A stretch of 64,000 nt of DNA from Rhabdornis inornatus (taxonomy: Eukaryota; Chordata; Aves; Passeriformes; Rhabdornithidae), in NCBI GenBank assembly GCA_013397075.1, contig VWZS01000850.1:930001-994000 (forward strand), in the 5' to 3' direction. Made by a program: the position numbers and the translations under genes. The notes under the pieces are model-generated. The model saw nothing but the letters and a program-made list of their open reading frames with translations. It did no database searches and was not told where the DNA came from. Positions 26,501 through 38,500 of this stretch are shown piece after piece (the first letter of the stretch is position 1; every line of letters begins with the position of its first letter).

Positions 26501-29500
26501 GGTGGCAAGCCACTAGCCACCAGCTGAGCTGCCAAGTATTCATCATATTGGGTGCTTTAAAAATAACTGCTGTGATTTCATGTTTTTCTAATATCTAGGC
26601 GATGTTGGGTTTTCACTGAAGCCTAACTAATTGTTGGTATAACTTTTATTAGGCAGTTCTATTTGCAATAATGGATTCTATTTCTATCATTCACTCTGCA
26701 TCAGCTTAACTTAAGTTACATCGTGACAGAACAGAACAGAACAGTCCTCTCTTCCTCATTACTGGAGTTATTACAAAAATATTCTTTAACAGAGCACGTT
26801 GCAAAGTGCTAAGGGTATTTTGCAAGCTGTCTAAGGCATCCAACACCTGAAAAGCCACTCTCTTAGGCCAAGAAATAATTCATCATTTTCTTGTGTGAGA
26901 GCTTGGTTAAGCAGATGTGTCTTACAAATCTGTATTTGAACGTGCAGAGCAAAGTTAAACATGCACCCTCAGGATGCTGCTCTGATCCAGCCTAAATTAT
27001 GTGACTCCTACCATTGTTACCAGTGAAATACTTCAACAAAAGTATATTTTTATGACCACTTCTTCAATTGTGTATAAAAAGTGTCAGATGTCACTTTTGA
27101 TGTGCATCATATTTTGATATTATTTTATCATATAATATTATTTTGATATTAAACAATGTATTAGACAAATAAAAAAGTCATACTTAAAACTTGTAGTTCA
27201 TAGTTTGCCCATTTCCAATCTTTCCAAATGTGAGGGGGTTTTTTCCTTTAAGGCTAGATAGAAATTTTAAAGATAAATTAAACTTTTTTTCATATTTCTT
27301 TGCTATTGTACAGAAACATTAAAATGGCTTCAAAACCATTGACTTTGCAGCTCTTACTATAAAATGTTTAATAAGACTCTTAAAACTAGCCCAAAGTTTT
27401 CTAGATATTGAATTCTTGATTTTATATATAATTATTGGGCTATGAAGTTTGTTTTTCTTTACCTAATACTGTCAATAGGTGGCCTCATTTTATTTTTTTT
27501 ATTGTAGAATTACTTTTTGCTTTTAAATGGAAATTCTATATCTTATAATTCCTTATCACCTTTACAATGTTGCTATTGCTATTTTAAATTAAATACACTC
27601 ATACAATTATTAGTAGAATAAAATTGCATTAGATTATGACGCTTCAAAAATAGAAATATTTTGACAAAGTTTGTGGTGTCAGCATTATACTGTTAATTGG
27701 ATTTGGGACAACAAACACACTATTACAGATGTTACATCAATTAAAAAAAAACAAAAAACAACCAAAAGCCAAACAGAAGTTTTAGTTCACTTTAATTCAT
27801 TTTCTCTCTCAGTCAACTGGACCTGATTGGTGTGCAAGTCCAGTGGTGGTGAAAAGACACAAAGAAAACGAGCTGTTTCTCTGCTGTAGCACAAAATGGA
27901 TGACAGCCTTGATTTCGTCACCAGCACCCCAATGATTCAGCTCAAATACTTTCTAACACAGCTGTAGCTCAACAGTAAACTGCCTGCTGTGTGTCACTGC
28001 AGTGATGTCAGATGCATTATGGTTTTGGGGAAGTGAATAATGATCGGTGTGAGCACTAAATTTCTTTCATGTGGGTCAGTGTGTGCGGCAGTGAAGCTGG
28101 TTGGGAGGGAAAGGCTCAGACTTCAAAGGGAGGGCAGCACGCAGAAAGGGTGATAAAGCAAGCCCTAACTACGTGCCATTCATAGTTACTGCACTAGAAA
28201 ATCCAGGCACACAGAGCTGTTGAACTGAGTCAGTTTCTCAGGAGTTGGATGCCTACTTAAATCTCACCCATCCTATTACTTAATCCCAATCTAAACAGGC
28301 CATCCAATCACACTGCCCTCTAAAAATCAGATAACTATGCTCCAAACAATGGACTATACTAATGTTGATTAACAAATTATCCTCACCCCGTTTTCTTCAC
28401 AGGAGTTTTACCATTGACTTTAGGGGCCCGGGACTTTTGTCAGTGAGTCCAAGCTGACTGGTGATGATTACTCTTGTCTATTTTCCACCAGAGTTGTGTT
28501 TGATTTCACATCATACTGTTCATGTTTTGCAGCCAGAAACTTTTCACTTCTTTCTCTTTTAGACTAGAGTGAGTCCCAGTGACATGAGGGAAAGGTGAAA
28601 ATTGTTGGATCATCATTTGCAGAGTGTCGCTACATAGCACAGCAGCAGACAAGTGGTTGCTAGACCTAGTATTTTAATCATTAACTTCAATTTGGAATTT
28701 TGGACAGTATTTTGTGTCACTGGCAGATGGATGGTCCAGTCAGCCTGGAGAAGTTAACCTTTTTCCTGAAGATGTGAGATCAGAGTTTTTCCTTGTCACA
28801 AATCATAGGACACAATTTTTAGAGATTTTCCAGCACTGTGATACTCCTTAATACCTATACTGTGACTTAAAATCTTGATGTGAGTCTTGAATTTAAAGAG
28901 ACATGTTACATTTCAATGTTTGCAGGCGTCAGTCCAGAACAATTCCACTGTGAGCAACATACTTGGGGCTTCCAGTTAGCTTCAGTATGGTATGAATTTA
29001 ATCGTTACACAGAAAGAAATCGTTTCATTCAGTACAAACTTTTGATCAGTTCCACTTAGGAAAATACATTAAATTGGGAGGATATTAAGTAATTGACCAA
29101 AGGCACATCTGAGCACCGCCAAGGCAGTGGGCTGGCTTGCTGTCTGGCTTATTAATTTTTTAATGCTGTAAACATGGTAGTAGAAAATCATCGTTTCGAC
29201 ATGGGATTACAGGCTTTTGCTGTTTAAACCCTTCTCCCTAGTCCCCGGCATGGAAAGTAAAATCTGTTACATCCTGCTGTTCTTTCTGTGGTTTCTGAAA
29301 CAAAACTTTGAGAGAAAAACTCTGGTCTCAAAAGACCCTGTGGGAAATGAGAAACTTGCAAATGCTACTGTAGTTGTGTAATGTTGACAGTATGAGCTGA
29401 GTGATCCTTATACAGATTGGAAATACACGAGCATCTGTGTAATACTCAACAATAAAAGTTCCCAGTATGTTAGGAGAACAAAACAGAAGAAGCAAATGGG

Positions 29501-32500
29501 GTGTGGGGGGGTAGAGTCTCTGCTGCCACCAGGATAGACGAAGCATTCACCTTTGCTATAAACACAAAAATGGGCATCAAGCAGAAAAAGACCTCACATT
29601 TCAAAGAATGAGTCTGTACACTATATATTTTTGCTTCTTTTCTCAGTAGAAGCATGCAACCCTTGTAGGGAAGGGATTGGAGAATCAAAGGAGTCACAGT
29701 GATGTTGAGAACTTTGTTTTTAGAGTTCTGTGTCCATACGAAGAGTAAAAAATCAGCTGGGGATCTTCATGACAGCAACTTGCAAGACTAGAGCATTAAA
29801 ATACTATCAAAATATGTGCATCAAATATAATCTCTTTCCAAAAGTCAGACCTCCTCGTTTATCTGAGCACAGATGCTTTATTAGCAAGCAGCTAAATCTG
29901 ACAAGTGTCATAATACAGCTGATTATGAATTATTAGGTTACTAAAATTACTAGGTTACTACTTTTGAGAGATCAATTACTTACCCTTCTATAACAGCTTT
30001 TTTTATCTAGACAGTAAGACATAGATTATATAATTGAGTTTACATTTTAGAAAACAATCATAATGATAGTCTTGAAGGCTGGGTGTTTGGAAATAACTAC
30101 AGCTGACTCTAAAAGCAATATCTGTAGCTGCTTATAGGATTTAGAACTTGATGTGAGAAAGTATTGCCTTCACTACCACCATCACTATCAGGCTGTTTAA
30201 GGCAATTTTCTCAGGGATCCTCTTTGGTTTCTATGCTGGTTAAACTTCCTGGATCCTTGAATGTTGGTGGTGCTCCATAGCATGTGGAAAAAAAAAAGGC
30301 AATTTCCCTTCTCTCTCCATGAAAAGAATTTTTCAGTTTATTTACAAAACTCTCTGGAATGACAAGGAGCCATTTGTGGTTGTTGTGGCTGATTTCTGTT
30401 GTGCTGAAGATGCTAGGAGACTGCATAAAACTCTGCACCCTGGTGAGATTTTTCAGCCTGTTGATGCTCTTTCTAGCTGAATTCAGGCGAAATGTGTTCT
30501 GGCTGCCAATATACTTAATTTTCAGGATCAGTCTGCCAGACATGTGTTTAATGATGATGAGGCAATCCCCAGTGAGGTCTTGGCCATTTGGGCCAAGGGC
30601 CTCCTTGCCCGTAGACACCACTACAAAACAGTTATGGATACTCCCTCAGACTGTGGAACAGTCCCATACTCATGTTTCTGTTGCTTTTTAGAACTCTTGA
30701 CATTTGGTGAATAAAATAGGATGATTTCTTTTTGCTCAGATGTGAAGTGCCTCTTAAAGAGAAAAATATTGTCAAGCCAGGCAGATGTTTGCGAAAAATT
30801 TTTTTGTTTTATATACGATCTTTTTCTTTCAAAACATAGGAAGACACTTGGGAATCCTCTTTGCTACATGTTTTGTAGCAGAAGGCAGCAATACTCTGAA
30901 GTAAAATAGAAGTCAGGCAAATCTCTGGAGGAGTTACCACCCTTTAGAAAGAAGTCCTAAAATATTTGTGAAGATCAAATCACAAAGAGAAGCAGAAGAC
31001 GTTAAGCCTTTAACCGTTGACTTTTAGACTGATTTTTCCTCTTTGCCTCTTTTGTGGTTGCCTCAGATTCCTGTAGATCCAGAAGAGGATGAACAGAGAA
31101 TCCACATTCCTCAGCTATCACCACTGATTCAGTTGCATCCCAGAACACTTATTGACAATCCAATGTAGTAATTGCCACCTACAGGTTTATCTTCCCCAGC
31201 TGCCCCCCCATCACAGCACATCCAGTCCCTTGCCTAATGATCAAGCAGAGCTTGGCCGGCAAGACTCAACTCAGGTTTCACCTTGGCCCAGGCTGGCAAT
31301 CTATTTAGCACTGATAACACAAATTTATCAAGTCCATGAATACTGGGTCCCCCAGGGCTGTCCTACCACTCCTGGGCTTTGTCCTTGCTCTGCACTGCCT
31401 GTTGCCTACACGACAGTTCAGCATTTTTGCCCCACTAGCTGTATGTCCCACCTCTAACGCGTTTCCACACAAAGAAACATTGTCCAAGAAAGAGTCTGAG
31501 GAAATACGCTGTGGTTTGCAAAATGAATTCCTTAATGACTTTCTCATTAGAAGAGCTGACTGCCAAATGCTCTTTGCGCTTGCCTAAAGGATGGTCTGCA
31601 TGATTGAGAGTAGCTCTGATTTACATGGAGTATTGTTTTCAGGCCACCACCACAGGCAGCTGCTTCTCACTAGGCAAGGGAAAGAGAAAGGAACGTGGAT
31701 GAGCGCACAGAGCAATCAAATGACATGAGAACCCATGGGATATCCCATCCCAAATCCCCACCACCACAAGATCTAATGTCTGTGCAGATGCGGCGTGGTG
31801 GTAAAAGCTGAGGTGGGGTCTGGCTCTCCTGGCAAGGGGCAGCCCAGCTGGGAAGGCCGAATTCCAGAGCAGCTCTGCTGTGAAAACATTTCCTGTGAGA
31901 ATGCGCAAGCCTGAGAAACCAGGAGCAGCAGCAGGGATGGATTTCATTTGCCTAGCACATCCATTTCAAGAATGGCATTGCAAAGGTTTAGAAATTATTT
32001 GCTGCATATAGTCAAAATCTGGTTTCTCATCCACAAATGTTCAGATTCAAACTCAGCTCCTTATCCTTAACTTTCTATTTTTAATAGAGACCATAACTCA
32101 TTGTTTCCAGAGTAGGGCTTTGGAAAATATTCTGAGATTTCATTTCCTAATGAGACTTAAAACTAGTATCTGGACAAAAGACTTGCACAAAAAGAGATCT
32201 CTGTGTAAAAAAGGGCTTAAAGTCAGACAGGAGAAGGGAATAGTTCAGCATTCATTTAGGGTCTTCTCTAATCTCCAGTATTTAGGCTTTACAAAAAGAA
32301 AAAAGAAGGGATAGATTTTGGACCTATAGCCAGTCTTGAGTCTGCAAATGAGTAGTTTGTACCACTTCTGGCTGATGTTTGTGTAAGAGCTGAGAAAGAA
32401 TTCGTCTGTGGGTCTCCTTGCTCCCACCATTTGCTTTGCTCACAGCATTTTCCATCCCTGAGAGTCTCTGATTTTACTGTGCTCAAAAAATGTTTGGATA

Positions 32501-35500
32501 CAAGAGGGCAGAGCACTCAATGGTTAGTAGGGTCATGCATAGAATATTTCATCCTCATTGAGTCAGCTCTGAATGTTGCGGAGAATTTTTTAGATTAAAT
32601 TTTTTTTTTTTTTTGGTCTTTATAATGGAGCAGGCTGCACCAAAGACCAAGAGGTTTTAAGCAAGTGTATATAACAAGAGCATTTCTTGGACATATTTGC
32701 AATGCTACAGTCCATACCTCCTGGTTCTGCAGCCAGTGTCTAACCCACAAGGCCACAGTGCCCTACCCTCTGCCAAGGCACTGAATCTCTCTTCATCCCT
32801 CTTACCACATATATAATTTGTGGCTGACAGGAGTGGTCTGTGCTCTCCTAGTGCTTTATCACCTGCTTTTGCACTTCAAAGTGTTTCTTAATGTAGATAT
32901 ACATTACTTACCCATTTCAACTGTTGACCTAAGCATAGAAGTTTGAAGTAAAGCTTACACCTCGTGTACCGTGACTGGATTTCACCAGGTGGGGTTTATG
33001 TTGCCAGCTTCTTGTGGCACATCACTTAAACTCTGAGCTCAGTGCCTGATATGGGGAAAAAAAAGAAGTAAAACTTCTGGTTGCTTTCTTGGGGTTATGG
33101 CTGCAGTTGCTGAAGCACTTGAGATCTCCAGGTACTAACAATTTGCTGCAATGAGAGAGGAAGCTAAGGGCCAATCTTTCTGTACCCAAAAGATTGAATG
33201 GATTCTGGAATCCCTTCAATCCCACCCAGCCTTTGCAGCAGGGCAAGGACTGGCACATACATTGCAAGGATATGGCAAGTATCTGGATCTGAAACAGAGA
33301 GGGAGAAGGCTGAGAGCTAACAAGAATGAGATCTTCAGCTGGAGCTTGGAGATGCCTAATTTCAAACACGTTATCTCATTCTCTAGGCACAAATATTTTT
33401 GCTCCACAATTATTTTTCTCCCAGGTTCAATGACAAAGCCCAATGCTTTCAGAGAATGCCAGTTTCTGGAGCATGTGTCTTGTCCCTCCCTACTTTAATT
33501 CTTGCTTGGGCCAGAAAAAGGGTCTGCCCTTATTGCAAGACAAATGAGAAACTACTTTGTTACACAGACACAAGACTCAAAGAAATGCCAGACGCACTAA
33601 GAGACAATCAAAAAAGTGCATCTCTTTAATAGTTTTTAAGAGAAAAAAGCCATGCTTCATTTAAAATGCTAATTCTAACTTTTCAGTGATATTTTTCTTT
33701 AAGAATGTCCAAGAATTGGAGCTTATTTTGTTTCACACATTCAGTTATAACATGACATGAAATTGGTGGAGCTTGACTTGCATATTTTATCCTATTTCTT
33801 GCTCCATAACACTAACAATAACATTCTCCATTTGGAACTACAGGCTTTCCTTTTTTGCTGTGTTATTAGTACAGGATGTATCTGGAATGCATGAAAAGAG
33901 GCAGAAATTGTGAAAATGGCTAGAAGTATGTTTTATTTTATACTTAGTACTTCTGGAGTTAAAGGGGAGATGGAAATTGGCCATGTAATGGATCTTAGCT
34001 ATAGAGAATTATCATATTTCAATAGTGAAGTATTGCCTGTCTCGGCTCACACACACATCTTGACCTCAGAGCAGTTGCACATAATGTTTTCTCTGTCAAG
34101 AGAATCTATTCATAATGATGTGTCACAGGTGCTCACACATAATATGTTTCCCGTCAAAAGTGATCATCCATATTTTATATAGCAGCTTTGATGACAAATA
34201 TTTTGTACTTCAGCTGCTTTTTCATCCAAATGTCAGCCTAAATGAAGGAAAGTCACAGATAGTTTTTAAATAATGTCAGCTTCTTAGATCACATTACTGT
34301 GTCTGCCTTTTAAAGTAGTTTCATACAAGGGCCACAGACAGAAGAGAGATGCAAAGACGTTTTCATTTAGTTAATTTTAATAAGAAAATTTTTCCAGGCT
34401 CTTAATCTCAAAGTCAATAAGCTCTGTACCTTTGGAATATTTTCAGAAAAAAATGTGTTATATTGATTGAGTACTCAGTATTTTGAGAGTCTAGTGAAAG
34501 CAAGTATGATAACTGAATTGGAGTTGCAACTTCTCACTATGCTGAATGCTATTTATCCTCAGAGTGGTGTCATGTCCTCATTGTAAGCACACTTTCCTCT
34601 AGGTTGTGCTACAAAATGAGTGTCTCAGTATGCATAGAGAACTGAGTTCTTGTGCTCTTACTGAAATTGTTAGTGCACAGCAAGGCCAAAGTTTGTACAT
34701 CTCATGTATGTCCAGCCCTACTGAGAAAAATAATCCTCATTCCTTATTTTATTAATGAAAGAGGAAGAGTGAACTTGAATTCCTTTTGAGGTTCTTCAGA
34801 TCACAGGACTTGTAATTGAAACCTCAGAGCACAGATAAGTGCTTTTCCCATTCATGGGACATATCTTTTCTGCTGAGAGTGTAAGTGAACAAAGTACAGA
34901 GGTGTCCCTGAACTTCCCTGCCAGGCAACCCTCCCCTGAGCAGCAGGCAGTGCTCTCAACATGTAAGCATTTGTTCATATGGATTCCTGGTCTGCCTCCA
35001 AGGCCTCCACAGAAAGGAGTCGAAAAAAACAAGTTAATTGTGTGTGCAAGCTATTTATCAGTGTCTGCAGAGCAAAATAAAATCAAAGTACTAAAATAGG
35101 CAATGACACCATGGCATGTGCATATTTATAAAATTATCACTGGCCTGGGGAGAAGGCAGAACAACAAGCCAATAATATTTAGAAACACAGGTTACAAATG
35201 TAAATGAGGACTCCATTTCTTCTATATATGAAATATAACCATATGTGTTAGAGATTAAAGTTTGCACCTAAAAAAATGACCATTTTTTCATGCAAGACAA
35301 GGCCAAAAAAAGATGGGATACAGGGTCTGGAGTTACTTGATGCTTCATTTTATTTTTAGTTTCAATTTATTTAAGAAAGCAAGCAAGAAGGAATTAAAAG
35401 TAGGTAACAACTTCTAAAGTACAGGAGGATGCCAAACTTTATTCTCTACCACTGCGAAGTAATACACTTCAGTGTATCATGCAGCAGATTAATGTCTGCT

Positions 35501-38500
35501 ACTGAAAAGATAGTCTGCAACAGCATCCTCTTTCCTGCTATCCCCAAACCCCTAAAAAAGTTAGGCAGTGAGTGTAATAATTTTTGCTTTCCTTGTCTGA
35601 AGAATTAGAACAATTCAATTGAAAGGCAAATATAATCCTACCTATGCTACATGCTGAGACTGGAGCAGGGTAAATGCCACAGTTAAGTCTAAACATCAGG
35701 TTGTAATTGTTAGAGATTAAAAACATGCCAGAGAGAACATTCCAGGGAAAGAAGGAGGGTGAGAAGGATGGCTCTCCTCTGTCTTTTTTTTTTAAGGTAA
35801 AGCATCACCAGATATTACAAGGGCATATTCCTGAACAGCAGAACTCAAATGAAATGGCATTTAGTCAATGAAGGAAATGATACACTAGATTGATTTTTAA
35901 TCATCCAACTAGGAAAAGCAAGAATAAGTGAACATGAATTTATCTGCTGAGCCATGTGCACACAAGGCAGAAAAGCCCTTGAAAATCAGGAAAAGAAAAA
36001 TGAATGTTCTCTAGAATGCTGCTGTTCCATACAATATATTTCAAAGGTCATTTACTGTTGGCTATTTCTGCAAGATGTGAAGATGTCAGCTGAGCTTCTC
36101 ATTTTTATGCAGATGAAATAATTTCTGAAATGACAAGTCAGGTCATAAGAGACACAAGTAAAAAAGAAGCAATCTGTAAGAGCTGTCAGAGAGATGGATG
36201 GTCCACCCTTCTGAGTGCAGAGGAACCATTATTTCATTATTTATGTCTTGTTTAATGTATTGTTCTCTCACAGTTTTGTTTTGTTGTTTTTTTTTTCCAA
36301 TTCTTTTCTTCTCAGTGCATCCTAATGTGAGCCAGGGTTGCCAAGGAGGGTGTGCTACATGCTCTGACTACAACGGATGCCTGTCATGTAAGCCCAGGCT
36401 CTTTTTTGTTCTGGAGAGGATTGGCATGAAACAGATTGGAGTATGTCTTTCCTCGTGTCCAAGTGGATACTATGGGACACGGTATCCTGACATTAATAAG
36501 TGTGCAAGTAAGTGCTGGGGAAAGGGGAAGCACATGGATTTGTTTGTTCTCTTTTGAGTACTGTGTCTCTTCAGGAATCAAGTCAACAGAGAAGGAGAAG
36601 GGCAGCTATGTCCTTATTTGTTCAGTTCTTTGTAGTAGTGCAGTAAATGTAACCCAAGCAAGAAGTTAAAGACGACAAAACGGCCTAAAGCTCGGGGATC
36701 CTGACTCTGCATGAATGACCTGCCTAGAACATAGGAGATGGCCTCCTCCTCCTCTACATCCCCACGTGAAGAGGAAGCGCCAGTGGGCACCAGGCACTGC
36801 CCTCCAGAAGCGAGAGAATGCTGGCAGCTCTGAAGAGAGAAGGGACTGAGGAATGCTGAATCTTGGTGGCTGGAGCTGTTTAACCCACTGCCCTTACCCA
36901 CCTGACCCCTGTGACAAGGAGAGAAGATGGCAGGTGGCATTCTTTGGAGATGTGGTTTGCCCTGGTCTCTTTATAGCTTGTCTCACACTCATTGCAGTCC
37001 TCTGAATGCCTCTAGAAGTTGGCCAGGCTTCAGCTGGCCAGGTTTCAGCCTGATTTGGGGGAATTTACTGATTTGTATTGTCTTCTGGCTGGGGGACAGA
37101 GAAGCCAACTCTATTCTTTACTGCTCAGGCAGCATTTTGACCTCACTATGGATTTTTGAACCATAAATGAACTGGAAAAGATCGCAATGTCCTCCCCACT
37201 CCTCTTTTTGTTATTGAATTCACTGGTTTTAATCCCACAGGTGATATAAAAACGTAAGAGTGATGGCCAAGAAACTCTCCCAGTTTTTACCTGGTAATAA
37301 AAGTTATTTAATGAATGGACCCCAGAGTAAAGTCTTACAGAGTAACTTGACACTGCAAACCATTCGCTCACTTTTTAGCAGTGTGTGGCCTTGCATATCA
37401 AACATGAGCCGTGCCATACATAAGGTTTTATGCATTTCTCTTAAAAATTTCTGAGAACTGGGAAATATATCAGCAATGCCAATTTGGGTAGTCATATAGA
37501 GAATACATTAAGTACTACAGAACATCTGATTGAACATCAGGGAACAATTTAAAGAAAAAGAAAGATAAGTTGATCAAAACCACTCCTAAGTAGATTCTAA
37601 ATTCTGGCATATTTTTTTTCTCTTGGATGAAAATATTTTTTAAATCCTGGAGATAGGTAGTGTGGAGCTGATCCAGCACTTTTGTCCCATGGGGTTAATT
37701 AGTACCTGTGTGGTGCCAGTGCAGGGCAGAAGCAGCACAGTGTGATTCTCATGTGCTGTGCTCTGCCTGCCATTTGCATAGGGCTCCAAGAACATTAGCA
37801 GTGTAAGGCTGTTCAGCATCAGGCCATCATCTCTAAATTCTCACCCATGCCAGGGTCACTTGTGGCTGGCCTCACCATGTATACTGGCCAGGAAGAAGAG
37901 CTAACATAATTTGCTTCCATGGAGGATTGTCTGACATTGCTAGAATTGTGTGATTCTGGTACATGTGAGAGAGCCCATGGCAGTTCATGGCAAAGAGCAA
38001 CAATGCTGTTTACTGTTTGCATTTCAGAATGTAAAGCTGACTGTGATACCTGCTTCACCAGAAACTTCTGCACAAAGTGTAAAAGTGGGTTTTACTTATA
38101 CAGTGGAAAGTGCCTTGAAAAGTGCCCTGATGAGCTGGAAGCCAACAACCACACGATGGAGTGCACTAGCATTGGTGAGTCTGCTCCCCATGTCCTGTCT
38201 CGTTTTGTCAGAGAGGATGTGGGATCTAAGGAAGGCATGATCAGTTACAACACCAGCGAAGTGCAACTTAAAATTAAAATGTTCTTCATATCAAGATGTA
38301 TTCCCCAGCACAAAAAACTCAAGGTATTTCCAAAGTGTGCCACTTCACAAGAGGCACAAACTTGGTTGTGTCCCACAAACACAGCCTTGATGCTAAGGGC
38401 AATTCTGCCAGAGGAAGGACACCCAGTTATGTCTGCTCTGAGGTAGCAAGACATACATCTCTTGCTCAGTTACAGTGTTATGCAGCACCACTAACATCAA

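Larger units (their letters stand above)
5564..36315 (+). other. RSPO3: RSPO3 intron 1 (30.8 kb)
   Basis: GT-AG and phase 1. The first 1.9 kb is GC-rich and CpG-rich; the rest is mostly AT-rich with low-complexity A/T runs. I found no recognisable young CR1 insertion, only very old relics (about 22.8 kb and 25.6 kb), degenerate dispersed motifs and microsatellites. Two longer antisense frames, at 12.0-12.5 kb and 30.2-30.6 kb, are noted as observations, not genes. Stretches such as 7740-7920, 11560-11750 and 27000-27720 are low in CpG and AT-rich and could hold conserved elements, but this cannot be shown here. Confidence 0.9.

Noticed and set aside
37919..38446. A separate gene around exon 3
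   Set aside because: The frame is RSPO3 exon 3 with read-through of both flanking introns. Strong acceptor and donor sites bound the real exon.
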